A stretch of 34,957 nt of DNA from JAENVT01 sp040006755. GTDB taxonomy: Bacteria > Actinomycetota > Acidimicrobiia > Acidimicrobiales > Ilumatobacteraceae. The stretch's first letter is position 1. The number at the start of each line of letters is the position of its first letter. Both the position numbers and the translations under genes were made by a program. The notes beneath the pieces are model-generated. The model worked only from the letters and a program-made list of their open reading frames with translations, ran no database searches and was not told the DNA's origin. Location: the NCBI GenBank assembly GCA_040006755.1, contig JBDTWJ010000018.1, positions 1 to 34,957 on the forward strand. Direction: 5' to 3'. Below are positions 1 through 7,964 of the stretch, piece by piece.

Positions 1-644
1 TTGGCGTGATAGCCGTCGTTGAAGTTCTCGAACATCACCTTCCAGTTCCACGGCAGATCGGTGAGGGTGAAGCTGCCGGGATTGACCGCGTTGACGAGGT
101 CGTAGTGGTCGAGGAACGGTTCGTACGCCGCAAGCGTGGGTGCCAGTGGCTGGGCATCGGCGTCGAAGTTGACGAACACGAACCCGAGCCAGACCTCGAC
201 TCGCAAGTTCGGGAGCCCGAAGTCGGCCTTCGTGAAGCCACCGGTGCGCTCCATTGCCGGCGCGCCCAGCAGGCGGCCGTCGAGTGCATAGACCCACTGG
301 TGGTAGGGGCAGGTGAACGTCGTGCAGTTCCCGCTGTCGTCGGCGATCTGCATGCCCCGGTGCTGACAGATCGCGGAGAAGGCTTGAATAGCGCCGTCCT
401 TGCCACGGGCGACGATCAACCGCTCGCTGTTGACTGTCGTCGTGAAGTAGTCGCCGGGATCCGCGATCTGGTCGATCCGACCGACGCACAGCCATTCATG
501 ATCGAAGAGTGCGTGGCGTTCGAAGTCGAGGAATTCGTCGGTCGTGTAGCAGGCGGCCGGCAAAGTGCAGGCCTTGTCGACATCCAGCACCGACTGGTCG
601 AACGATGCCAGCAGGTCGGTGGTGAGCACGGAGTGATCGGTCAT
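1..644 (-). CDS. Rieske [2Fe-2S] aromatic-ring-hydroxylating-type oxygenase, alpha subunit (partial, N-terminal 214 codons)
   Basis: The frame opens at ATG 644 and runs off the left edge, so only the N-terminal half is visible. The Rieske cluster ligands are clear: Cys93-x-His95 and Cys112-x2-His115. The last residues (ENFNDGYHA, about 206-214) match the start of the mononuclear iron site of the catalytic domain. Family members use electrons from a reductase to activate O2 for ring dihydroxylation, N- or O-demethylation or other oxidations in the cytoplasm. An AGGGAGG ribosome site lies just upstream, and the start overlaps the stop of the CoA ligase gene as ATGA (641-644), so the two are probably translationally coupled. 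The substrate cannot be read from this fragment, and no ferredoxin or reductase gene is visible here. Confidence 0.9.
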   Translation of the reverse strand, partial: MTDHSVLTTDLLASFDQSVLDVDKACTLPAACYTTDEFLDFERHALFDHEWLCVGRIDQIADPGDYFTTTVNSERLIVARGKDGAIQAFSAICQHRGMQIADDSGNCTTFTCPYHQWVYALDGRLLGAPAMERTGGFTKADFGLPNLRVEVWLGFVFVNFDADAQPLAPTLAAYEPFLDHYDLVNAVNPGSFTLTDLPWNWKVMFENFNDGYHA

Positions 645-2179
645 CGGGTTGTCCCTCCCTCGGCTGTCGGATCTTTCAACAAGAACTTGCGAATCTTGCC
701 AACGCTGGTTCTCGGCAACTCATCGACGAACGTGATGTCGCGTGGCAGCTTCGATCTTGCCAGGCGTTCGGTGCACCAGTCGAGCAACTGCGGGCCGGTA
801 GGAGGCTGCGATGGATCCGATGCGACGACGAATGCCACCGGCACCTCGTCGCGCACCGGGTCGGGCATACCGATCACCGCGGCCTCGAGCACGCCCGGAT
901 GCGCGGCGAGCACCTGCTCGACCTCGACGGTCGAAACGTTCTCGCCGGCAACCTTCAACACGTCAGCACGACGCCCGTCGAAGTAGTAGTGGCCGCCGTC
1001 GTCGCGGCGCGCCCTGTCGCCGGTACGGAACCACTGGCCGTCGAAGCTCGCCTCCATGGTGCCGGGATCGTCGAGATATCCGGCGAAAATGGTGACACCG
1101 CGTTCCCCACCGACCACGATCTCGCCCACCTCGCCGGCGACAACCGGGTGTCCATCGGCAGCGTGGACCTCTACGGAACAGCCGGGTGTGACGTAGCCCA
1201 TGCTGGACGGAACTGGGTCGACCGCGGTGTCGGTGAGCACAGCCGGGATGGTCTCGGTCATCCCGTACAGCTGACGTGGTCGACAACCGAACAGGTCCGT
1301 CAGCACGTGGTATTGGTCGTCGCTGATGTTCATCGCGTACCAGCAATGCTGCAAGCGCACGCCGTCGACCGGCGTAGCGCCGCGGGCCAGGATCATGCGT
1401 ATCGGTGCAGCGAAGAGGCTCGCATGTGTTGCGTGGTGCTGCGCGGCCTGTGTCAGGAACCGGCTAGCCGAGAACGTGTGCATCAACGCCACCGACGCAC
1501 CTGCCCAGATCGCGGACGCGAACGAGTAGTACTGAGCATTGGCGTGGAACAGCGGGAGCACGACAATCTGGCGATGTTCTGGCCCAAGACAGGCTGCTTC
1601 GGCCATCACCTTCCCAGCGAATGCGTAGTTGGCCTGGGTGATCTCGACCCCCTTCGGCCGCCCGGTCGTGCCCGACGTGAACATCACGGCCGCTCGATCG
1701 TGCAGACCGAGCGCCGGCCAGTCGTGGTGTGGGGTGCGATCGAGGTCTACGAGTTCTGCGTCGGCCTCGTCGATGACAATGGTCGCAAGGTCGTGCGCGG
1801 CGGGCAGGTACTCGTCGGCGCGCGATGCCGCGTACAGCCCGACGGCAGGTCTCGTCCGCTCGATGTGTGCGGCGAGTTCTGGTGTGCGCGCCGAGGGATC
1901 GCTCGGCACCATCCACGCGCCGAGCCGCACCGTGGCGATCCATGCGGCAACGAACCCCGGACTGTTGGTCAACGCCAGATGAACGGCAGAACCTCGGGCG
2001 ACGCCGCGCTCGACGAGGGCTGCCGCCATGCCGCCGACGAGTTCGTCGAACTGGCCGTAGCTCCACTCGTGCACAGAGCCCGAGGGCCCTTCGAATCGGA
2101 GGAACAGCGCCTCCGGGTTTGCGGCGACAGTCGAGGCCCAAACATCGCCGAAGCAGCGCGCCTCGGGCCAACTGCTCAC
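641..2179 (-). CDS. AMP-forming acyl-CoA synthetase/ligase (ANL superfamily)
   Basis: A 512-residue ANL-family enzyme that would activate a carboxylic acid as its acyl-adenylate and then as the CoA thioester. The phosphate-binding loop TSGTTGRPKG is at about 168-177, YGMTE lies mid-protein, FRTGD and the hinge region (RRADVLKVAGENV) follow, and the catalytic lysine is in SVGKIRK (Lys495). The length is normal for the family. The overall look is close to the crotonobetaine/carnitine-CoA ligase (CaiC) group, but substrate cannot be assigned. The start is GTG 2179, which overlaps the hyuB stop as GTGA (2176-2179). It is the fifth gene of the operon, between HyuB and a Rieske oxygenase, suggesting it activates an acid made or used by those enzymes. 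Confidence 0.9.
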   Translation of the reverse strand: MSSWPEARCFGDVWASTVAANPEALFLRFEGPSGSVHEWSYGQFDELVGGMAAALVERGVARGSAVHLALTNSPGFVAAWIATVRLGAWMVPSDPSARTPELAAHIERTRPAVGLYAASRADEYLPAAHDLATIVIDEADAELVDLDRTPHHDWPALGLHDRAAVMFTSGTTGRPKGVEITQANYAFAGKVMAEAACLGPEHRQIVVLPLFHANAQYYSFASAIWAGASVALMHTFSASRFLTQAAQHHATHASLFAAPIRMILARGATPVDGVRLQHCWYAMNISDDQYHVLTDLFGCRPRQLYGMTETIPAVLTDTAVDPVPSSMGYVTPGCSVEVHAADGHPVVAGEVGEIVVGGERGVTIFAGYLDDPGTMEASFDGQWFRTGDRARRDDGGHYYFDGRRADVLKVAGENVSTVEVEQVLAAHPGVLEAAVIGMPDPVRDEVPVAFVVASDPSQPPTGPQLLDWCTERLARSKLPRDITFVDELPRTSVGKIRKFLLKDPTAEGGTTR

Positions 2180-3750
2180 GCTGGTTGTGGTTCTTCTTCA
2201 GCGACGCCGTAGCCTCCGCCGCCGGGAAGTTCGAGGTTGACGCGATCTCCAGGTTGCAGCGTGATGCGCTGTTGGGTGCGAACCGCCTCGCCGTTGACGG
2301 TGAACGATCCGGATGCACCGGCCTCGCCACCGAAGATTCCTTCTGGTGGAACAGCAAGTCGCGATGTGACTGCGTTCAACTGCCACGGTCGCGTGGTGTC
2401 GACGCTGAACTCGACCGTCTGACCCATCCCGCCGATCTGTTGCCCTGCGCCGCCGCTGCCGGAGCGCAGCGACTTGCGGTGGAACCTGATCGGCGCCGAT
2501 GCCTCGACCACCTCCACAGGCACAGCAGCAACGCCGGTCGGGTAGCTACACGCGGACAATCCGGGCTTGTGGGCGCGAGCGCCCACACCGCCTGCATACG
2601 TGAACATCGCAGTGATGAACGGTCGACCGTCGTCGTGATTTCCAGATACCTGCATGGTCCACACCGCGCCGCTGCCCTCGGCCATCGCCTGCTCGGGCTT
2701 GATCTGCGCGAGCGCCTTGAGCAACGCATTCGGCAGGAACATGCCGACGACATGACGCGCCGTGCACGGCTGCGGCGAGACGGCGTTGACGATCGAGCCC
2801 ACGGGGGCCTCGACCAGGATCGGCGCCAAGCTGCCGTGGTTGTTGGGCAACTCGGGATTGAGAACCGACCGCACCGCGAACGTGGTGTATGCGTGCGTGT
2901 AGTTCTTGACCACATTGATGCCGTACGGGCTGGCCCCTGACGACCCGGCGTAGTCGACCAAAATCTCGCCGAGCACGGGATCGACGGTGATGGCACACAC
3001 GATGTCGATGCGACTTCCATCGGCCAGGTCGAGTTCGGCACTCGCGCGGTACGTGCCAGCCGGCAACTCGCGAATCGTTGCACGCGTCGCCGTCTCGCTG
3101 CGCTCGATGATCTCGTCGGCGAGTTCCTCGATGTCGACGAGGCCGTGCTGCGAACACAAGCTCAGCAAGCGCTGCGCGCCGACTTCGCCCGATGCCATTT
3201 GCGCATGCAGATCGCCCGACATGTGGTCCGGTTGGCGAACGTTGCTGAGGATGAACCGCCACACGTCGTCGTTGCGTTGGCCCGACTTCATCAGTTTGCA
3301 GATCGGGATCCACAAACCTTCCTCGAACACGTCGCGCGCACCTGCACCGATCCCGTAGCCGCCGACATCGGTGTGGTGGATGGTCGAACCGAAGAACGCG
3401 ATCGCCTTGCCGCCCTTGAACACCGGGTACAGCACCGTCACGTCGAGCAACTGCCCCGCGGTCTTGTATGGATCGTTGGTGATCAGCACGTCGCCTTCGA
3501 CGAGCGAATCGGGCGGATACTCGTCGAGCACGGCTGTCGCGGCGCGGGCCAGCGAGTTGATGTGTCCGGGCGTTCCGGTGACAGCCTGGGCGACCATGCG
3601 GCCGCGTTGGTCGAACACCGCATTGGCCAGATCGCCCGCCTCGCGAACGATGGGAGAGAACGCGGCGCGTTGCAACGCACGCGCTTGCTCGTTGACAGTC
3701 GCAATGAGGCTTTGCCACAGGACTTCGAGCTCGATCGGGTCGAATGCCAT
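2176..3750 (-). CDS. hyuB: Hydantoinase B / oxoprolinase family protein (HyuB)
   Basis: About 524 residues matching the HyuB family along its whole length: the N-terminal stretch FDPIELEVLWQSL, the RGRMVAQAVTGTPGHI segment, the FFGSTIHHTDVGG segment, and a glycine-rich C-terminal end (LPGGGGYG). HyuB is the partner of HyuA in ATP-dependent hydrolysis of N-methylhydantoin or 5-oxoproline; the related acetone and acetophenone carboxylases use the same pair of folds. ATG 3750 is taken as the start because it gives a TGATG junction with hyuA; a GTG at 3753 is the alternative and gives a GTGA overlap. Either way the two genes are coupled and very likely form one enzyme. The reaction on this operon's substrate is not known. 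Confidence 0.9.
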   Translation of the reverse strand: MAFDPIELEVLWQSLIATVNEQARALQRAAFSPIVREAGDLANAVFDQRGRMVAQAVTGTPGHINSLARAATAVLDEYPPDSLVEGDVLITNDPYKTAGQLLDVTVLYPVFKGGKAIAFFGSTIHHTDVGGYGIGAGARDVFEEGLWIPICKLMKSGQRNDDVWRFILSNVRQPDHMSGDLHAQMASGEVGAQRLLSLCSQHGLVDIEELADEIIERSETATRATIRELPAGTYRASAELDLADGSRIDIVCAITVDPVLGEILVDYAGSSGASPYGINVVKNYTHAYTTFAVRSVLNPELPNNHGSLAPILVEAPVGSIVNAVSPQPCTARHVVGMFLPNALLKALAQIKPEQAMAEGSGAVWTMQVSGNHDDGRPFITAMFTYAGGVGARAHKPGLSACSYPTGVAAVPVEVVEASAPIRFHRKSLRSGSGGAGQQIGGMGQTVEFSVDTTRPWQLNAVTSRLAVPPEGIFGGEAGASGSFTVNGEAVRTQQRITLQPGDRVNLELPGGGGYGVAEEEPQPA

Positions 3751-5840
3751 CACGCGCTCCTCTCTGCGACCATCGAGCCGTCGTCGGCAACCTCGACATG
3801 CCAGCCGGGTCGTATCACCGCGGTGGTCTCGCGTTCTTCGACGATGGCCGGACCGTCGAGTCGCTGCCCGCGGCCGAGGTCGACGCGCCGGTAGACAGGT
3901 GTCTCGAGCGCAGCCACCATGCGATCGAAACGAACGGTGCGCGTGGTGTGCGGCACGCCATGCACGTCGCTGACCTCAGCGACCGGCTCGACGGTGTCTG
4001 CGTTGGCGTACGCCGACAGTCGCCACGTCACCGCCTCGACCGTGACGTCAGGAATCGTCAGGCCGTAGACGCGCCGATAGTCGCGCTCGAAGTGTTCGAC
4101 GATCTGGTCGTCGGTGACCGGCCATTGGTCGCCGTCGCCGACCCAGATGGTCAGCTCGTTTCCCTGTCCGAGGTATCGCGCATCGATCCCGTAGCGGAAA
4201 CGAATCCGGTCGCCGGGCACGCCAGCCGCAGCGAGCACACGGCGACCTTCCTCGCGCAGATCGTCGAGCAGGAGATCGCGTTCATCGTGCGAGATGTCGG
4301 CCAGCGAGCGAACCATCGACCGGGCGAGATCGATGCGCACGGGCGACACCAACGTCCCGAATGCGCTGAGGACACTGGCGTTGACGGGGAAGATCACTCG
4401 CGGCGAGTCGAGCAGTTCTGCCACGCCGCATGCATGGATTGGACCAGCGCCGCCGAAGGCCAGGATCGTGACACCCCGAAGATCCTCGCCTTGCTCGACC
4501 GCGTGCATGCGGGCTGCCGCCGCCATGTTCTGGTTGACCAGCTCGTGGATTCCCGCGGCCGTGTCACTCGCCGGAAGGCGCAGTCCATCGGCAATCGATT
4601 GCAGCGCGGCGTCATTCGACGAGAGATCCAATGGCATGTCTCCGCCGAGGAAGTAGCCGGCGTCGAGCATGCCGAGGGCCAGGTCCGCGTCCGTGACCGC
4701 TGCGCGCTTGCCGCCTCGGCCGTAACAAGCCGGGCCAGGGTCGGCCCCCGACGACTCCGGACCGACTTTCAGCAGGCCCAGCTCATCGATGCGCGCCAGG
4801 CTGCCACCGCCCGCTCCGATTTCGACGAGGTCGACCGATGGCACCGACACCGGGAAGCCCGAGCCCTTCTTGAAGCGATAGATACGCGCCACTTCGAAGG
4901 TGTTGGTGATCTCGGGTTCGCCGCCGACGATCAGGCACGACTTGGCCGTGGTTCCGCCCATGTCGAAGCACAGCAACCGGTCTTCGCCGAGGCGTCGCGC
5001 GAACCAACTGCCGGCAAGTGCTCCAGCGGCGGGACCACTCTCGACCAAGCGGATCGGGGCGCGAGCGGCATCGTCGGCTGACACCACGCCACCATTCGAC
5101 AGCATCATCAACACCGACCCACCGAACCCCTCGGCTGCGAGCCATTTCTGCAATTCGTCGAGGTAGGGACCGATCACCGGCATGGTTGCCGCGTTGCACG
5201 CCGTGGTGATCATGCGCGGGTACTCCCGGATCTGCGGTGAGATCTCTGCCGAGATGCACACCGGCACACCGAGCTCGCGGCGCAGATGATCGGCAATCCG
5301 ACGCTCGTTCGCCCCGTTGGCGTACGCGTTGATGAGGCAGACGCCGACCGCTTCGACCTCGGCATCGCGCAACGCATTGGTAACCGCGTCGAGACCCGCG
5401 GCTGATGGTGTTTCGATCACCTCGCCCAACGGGTTCGTGCGTTCGGCAAGCTCGACCACCCGTTCGCGTGGCACCGGTGGATCGGGGAACTCGATCTGCA
5501 GGTCGTACATGTCGTAGCGGTGCTCGTCGCGGATCAGCATCGTGTCGCCGAACCCCTGCGTTGTCACCACACCGGCGCGACCGATCTTGCCTTCGATCAA
5601 GGAGTTGGTGATGAGCGTCGTTGCATGCACGATCGGCGCGGTGATCTCGGCTGGGCGCACACCCGCCTTCGCCAGAAGTTGTCGTACGCCGGCGCGCACC
5701 CCATCGAGCGGTGCAGCGGGCGTGGTCAGGGTCTTGTCGACGACCACCCGGCCACTCGTCGCGTCGATCAGTACGACATCGGTGAATGTTCCGCCGATGT
5801 CGACGGCGAGTCGCCAATCCGGCGACGACGAGCTATCCAT
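3750..5840 (-). CDS. hyuA: Hydantoinase A / oxoprolinase family protein (HyuA)
   Basis: The 696-residue ATP-binding partner of HyuB. The N-terminal actin-like phosphate loop is DIGGTFTDV (about 14-22), followed by the family's HATT segment (IVHATTLITN), a DMGGTTAK second phosphate loop and a FGGAGPIHA block. Family members phosphorylate a cyclic amide or a carbonyl substrate so that ring opening or carboxylation can occur. The frame is open for about 80 more codons upstream, but that stretch is serine/arginine-rich and overlaps the cupin gene; ATG 5840 has a strong GGGAGGA site and gives the usual family length. It overlaps the cupin stop by 8 bases. The HyuA/HyuB pair is certain as a family call; hydantoin itself as the substrate is not. 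Confidence 0.92.
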   Translation of the reverse strand: MDSSSSPDWRLAVDIGGTFTDVVLIDATSGRVVVDKTLTTPAAPLDGVRAGVRQLLAKAGVRPAEITAPIVHATTLITNSLIEGKIGRAGVVTTQGFGDTMLIRDEHRYDMYDLQIEFPDPPVPRERVVELAERTNPLGEVIETPSAAGLDAVTNALRDAEVEAVGVCLINAYANGANERRIADHLRRELGVPVCISAEISPQIREYPRMITTACNAATMPVIGPYLDELQKWLAAEGFGGSVLMMLSNGGVVSADDAARAPIRLVESGPAAGALAGSWFARRLGEDRLLCFDMGGTTAKSCLIVGGEPEITNTFEVARIYRFKKGSGFPVSVPSVDLVEIGAGGGSLARIDELGLLKVGPESSGADPGPACYGRGGKRAAVTDADLALGMLDAGYFLGGDMPLDLSSNDAALQSIADGLRLPASDTAAGIHELVNQNMAAAARMHAVEQGEDLRGVTILAFGGAGPIHACGVAELLDSPRVIFPVNASVLSAFGTLVSPVRIDLARSMVRSLADISHDERDLLLDDLREEGRRVLAAAGVPGDRIRFRYGIDARYLGQGNELTIWVGDGDQWPVTDDQIVEHFERDYRRVYGLTIPDVTVEAVTWRLSAYANADTVEPVAEVSDVHGVPHTTRTVRFDRMVAALETPVYRRVDLGRGQRLDGPAIVEERETTAVIRPGWHVEVADDGSMVAERSA

Positions 5841-6213
5841 TGCGAAGGTCCTCCCTCGGTGGGGCGAACACATCGAGGATCCAGACCTCGTTGAGTTCGT
5901 CGTCACCCACGAACACACTGTCTCCGTGCCACACCGAACGCGGCGCGAGATAGACCTCGCCGGGACCGAGCACGACACGAGTCGCGTCGTCGGGCGCGCC
6001 GATCCGGAAGTCGAGCTTGCCGCGCACGACGATTCCGAGCTGCTCCTGTTGGGTGTGATGATGCAAGAACGATCCTGTTGCACCGCCATCGATTCGCCAG
6101 AAGCAGAGCTGCAGCAGTTCGCCTGTGATCACCCTGCGTCGGAAGCCGGCGCGATCGGTCTCGGTGAACTGGTCGTCTTCGAGGAAGTAGCAGTATTGAT
6201 TGGTCAGATCCAT
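5833..6213 (-). CDS. Small single-domain cupin protein
   Basis: About 126 residues forming one cupin barrel. Motif 1 is seen in FLHHHTQQEQLGIVVRGKLDF, with the His cluster and Glu as likely metal ligands; motif 2 is GPGEVYLAPRSVWHGD with its conserved His. Such proteins are metal-dependent isomerases, dioxygenases or small-molecule sensors. ATG 6213 is preferred because AAGGAA lies 6 bases before it; a GTG at 6228 would add five residues and overlap the regulator stop as GTGA. It sits between the GntR regulator and hyuA, so it may act on the pathway substrate or bind it. The specific role is not recognisable. Confidence 0.82.
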   Translation of the reverse strand: MDLTNQYCYFLEDDQFTETDRAGFRRRVITGELLQLCFWRIDGGATGSFLHHHTQQEQLGIVVRGKLDFRIGAPDDATRVVLGPGEVYLAPRSVWHGDSVFVGDDELNEVWILDVFAPPREDLRNG

Positions 6214-6224
6214 CGGCAGTTCCT

Positions 6225-6950
6225 TCACAGCAGTCGATCGACCATGCGTCGCTCGACGTCGTCGAGATGGGCTTGGACCGCGGCAACGGTTGCCTTGCGA
6301 CGACCGGCGACCAGCGCATCGGAGATGGCCCGATGCGCGGCAGTGGACGAGGTGATGATGTCGCTGACCTCGCGGCGGTTGATCTCGGCGTACAGCAATG
6401 AGGATGCCTCCCCGGAGTCGAACAACGCGCCGAGTGTCTTTCCGTAGACCTCTTGCAGCAGCGGATTGCCGCAGGCGCGGGAGATCGCGGTGTGCAGGGC
6501 GCGATCGATGCTGCGGAACTCGTCGAGCTGTTCAGGCGATCGGGCGGCCAGTTCGGCAATGTCGGCTCGCTCGTCGGCGGTAGCCCGACGAGCAGCCAGT
6601 TCCGACATCGCCGGCTCGATCGTGCGCCGCACTTCGAACAGTTGGCGAACCAGCACCTTGCGACCATCCAGTGTGGGCGAACTGCCGGTGAGCCGGATCT
6701 CGGGCAGTCGCTCGGCAACGACGGGCCGGTTGCCGCGGCGCTCGAGATAGCCGGAGGCGGTGAGGCCCTGGATGGCCTCGCGTACCGAGGTGCGCGCCAC
6801 CCCGAACTGCTGGCAGAGTTGCCGCTCAGCTGGAACAGGGCTACCAGGTTCGAGCTCTCCGGTGCGGATCGCCTCGAGCAGTTGGGCCCTGATCTCGGAG
6901 GATACGGTTCGCCGTGTCACCGGCGCGAACGGTGTGCCGGTGCTTGCCAT
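6225..6950 (-). CDS. GntR-family transcriptional regulator, FadR/FCD subfamily
   Basis: 241 residues. An N-terminal winged helix (about 10-80) carries typical GntR sequence: ELEPGSPVPAERQLCQQFGVARTSVREAIQGL and GYLERRGNRP. A helical FCD ligand-binding domain (about 95-235) follows, with FEVRRTIEPAMSELAARRA. FCD regulators usually bind an organic acid or metal-chelated effector and repress the adjacent catabolic operon. It is the first gene of the minus-strand cupin-hyuAB-ligase-Rieske run. ATG 6950 has CAGGAGGC upstream. A palindrome matching the FadR-subfamily consensus lies 20-38 bases before the start, so self-regulation together with the operon is likely. Confidence 0.93.
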   Translation of the reverse strand: MASTGTPFAPVTRRTVSSEIRAQLLEAIRTGELEPGSPVPAERQLCQQFGVARTSVREAIQGLTASGYLERRGNRPVVAERLPEIRLTGSSPTLDGRKVLVRQLFEVRRTIEPAMSELAARRATADERADIAELAARSPEQLDEFRSIDRALHTAISRACGNPLLQEVYGKTLGALFDSGEASSLLYAEINRREVSDIITSSTAAHRAISDALVAGRRKATVAAVQAHLDDVERRMVDRLL

Positions 6951-6969
6951 GTCGCCTCCTGACGGTGTC

Positions 6970-6988
6970 TGGTCTGGTTGTCAGACCA
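6970..6988. promoter_or_regulatory. Candidate operator of the FCD/GntR regulator
   Basis: A perfect 7-base inverted repeat, TGGTCTG (6970-6976) and CAGACCA (6982-6988), is separated by 5 bases. Inside it, TTGTCAGACCA (6978-6988) fits the TNGTNNNACNA consensus known for the FadR subfamily of GntR regulators. It lies between the regulator start (6950) and the divergent tam promoter. Binding by the adjacent regulator is inferred. Confidence 0.6.
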
Positions 6989-7031
6989 TATGCGATCTCG
7001 TACGGCTGCGACGCCTTGGGAGATGGGACGC

Positions 7032-7062
7032 TTGACAGCGATCCAAACTATACAAGTACAAT
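7032..7062 (+). promoter_or_regulatory. Promoter of tam, apparently leaderless
   Basis: A perfect -35 TTGACA (7032-7037) and a -10 TACAAT (7057-7062) are separated by 19 bases. Seven bases after the -10 comes ATG 7070, so transcription should begin at or next to the start codon. No ribosome site is visible. The repeat TACAAGT (7051-7057 and 7062-7068, spaced 11 bases) overlaps the -10 region and could be an operator. Confidence 0.6.
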
Positions 7063-7069
7063 ACAAGTC

Positions 7070-7858
7070 ATGCCTGACTGGGACCCGGAGCAATATCGCC
7101 GATTCGCCGCTGAACGTGCACAGCCGTTCCACGACCTCCTCGCACTGATCGAGCCGGACTCCATTCAGCGGGGCGTCGACCTCGGCTGCGGCCCGGGGGA
7201 GCTGACAGCGCTGGCCGCGGGGCAGCTCGGGATCGACGAGATGCTCGGCATCGACAACTCCCAGGCGATGCTCGACAAGACCGGCGAGCACGAATTGGAC
7301 CATGTGCGATTCGAGTACGGCGATCTGGCTGCATGGGAGTCGCCAATCGAGTTCGATCTCGTACTGGCGGCGGCCAGCTTGCAATGGGTACCGGATCATG
7401 CCGGCGTCATGTCCCGTTGGGCGGCGTCGTTGCGACCCGGTGGACAGGTTGCCATCCAGGTCCCGGCAAATCCCGACATGCAGTCGCACGTGGTTGCCCG
7501 CCGGCTCGCGACGCGCGAGCCCTACCTCTCGTTGTTCGGCAGCGATGGACCGCCGCTCGACCCGGTGCAGGCCTACGTGTTGCTGCCCGAGGAGTACGCG
7601 CAGATCCTCTACGACCTCGGCTTCGAACGCCAACACGTTCGGCTGCAGGTCTATCCGCACGTGCTGCCGAGCCCCCGTCATGTGGTCGAGTGGGTGCGCG
7701 GCACGTTGCTGACCCGTTTCGAGAAGGTCCTCGAACCCGATGCTTTCGAGGCGTTCGTCGCCGACTACGAGACCGAACTGCTCTCGGTGCTGGGTGACGA
7801 GGAGCCCTACTTCTTCCCGTTTCGTCGAATCCTGATGTGGGGACGGCTCCCGCAATAG
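7070..7858 (+). CDS. tam: Trans-aconitate 2-methyltransferase
   Basis: 262 residues, class I SAM-dependent methyltransferase. It matches E. coli Tam as I remember it from the first residues (MPDWDPEQYRRFAAERAQP against MSDWNPSLYLHFSAERSRP). The SAM motif DLGCGPG is at about 37-43, then LGIDNSQAML, the ASLQWVPDH segment and the C-terminal VEWVRGT segment. Tam methylates trans-aconitate, which forms spontaneously from cis-aconitate and inhibits aconitase. The ATG is chosen because the family N-terminus begins there and the -10 box lies immediately upstream; the frame is open further upstream but has no homology. It is transcribed away from the GntR operon. A long hairpin starts 12 bases after its stop and may end its transcript. 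Confidence 0.9.
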   Translation: MPDWDPEQYRRFAAERAQPFHDLLALIEPDSIQRGVDLGCGPGELTALAAGQLGIDEMLGIDNSQAMLDKTGEHELDHVRFEYGDLAAWESPIEFDLVLAAASLQWVPDHAGVMSRWAASLRPGGQVAIQVPANPDMQSHVVARRLATREPYLSLFGSDGPPLDPVQAYVLLPEEYAQILYDLGFERQHVRLQVYPHVLPSPRHVVEWVRGTLLTRFEKVLEPDAFEAFVADYETELLSVLGDEEPYFFPFRRILMWGRLPQ

Positions 7859-7873
7859 CCCTGGCTTTGCGAA

Positions 7874-7920
7874 GTGCGTACTTTCGGTGTCGACGGGATG
7901 CATCGAGAGCGCGCACTTCG
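7874..7920 (+). repeat. 47-base palindromic repeat, copy 1 (left end of the AbiEi-like gene)
   Basis: With its left flank this copy forms a long hairpin: CGAAGTGCG (7870-7878) pairs with CGCACTTCG (7912-7920), and CTTTCGGTG (7881-7889) pairs with CATCGAGAG (7901-7909) including two G-U pairs, around an 11-base loop. A second copy lies inverted at 8901-8947. Aligned without gaps the two 47-base units agree at 33 positions by hand count, including both ends (GTGCGTACT and CGCACTTCG). It could also serve as the tam terminator. Confidence 0.75.
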
Positions 7921-7964
7921 TCGACTCGGGTGGGCTGGAACACACTGCCGATAGGTTCCACCTC

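Noticed and set aside
6..986. Long plus-strand open frame (326 codons) over the Rieske and CoA-ligase genes
   Set aside because: It is antisense to two strongly supported genes, has no recognisable domain and is explained by high GC content.
5841..6089. N-terminal extension of hyuA by about 83 codons
   Set aside because: The extension is Ser/Arg-rich, overlaps the cupin gene, and the internal ATG 5840 has a strong ribosome site directly before the conserved N-terminus.
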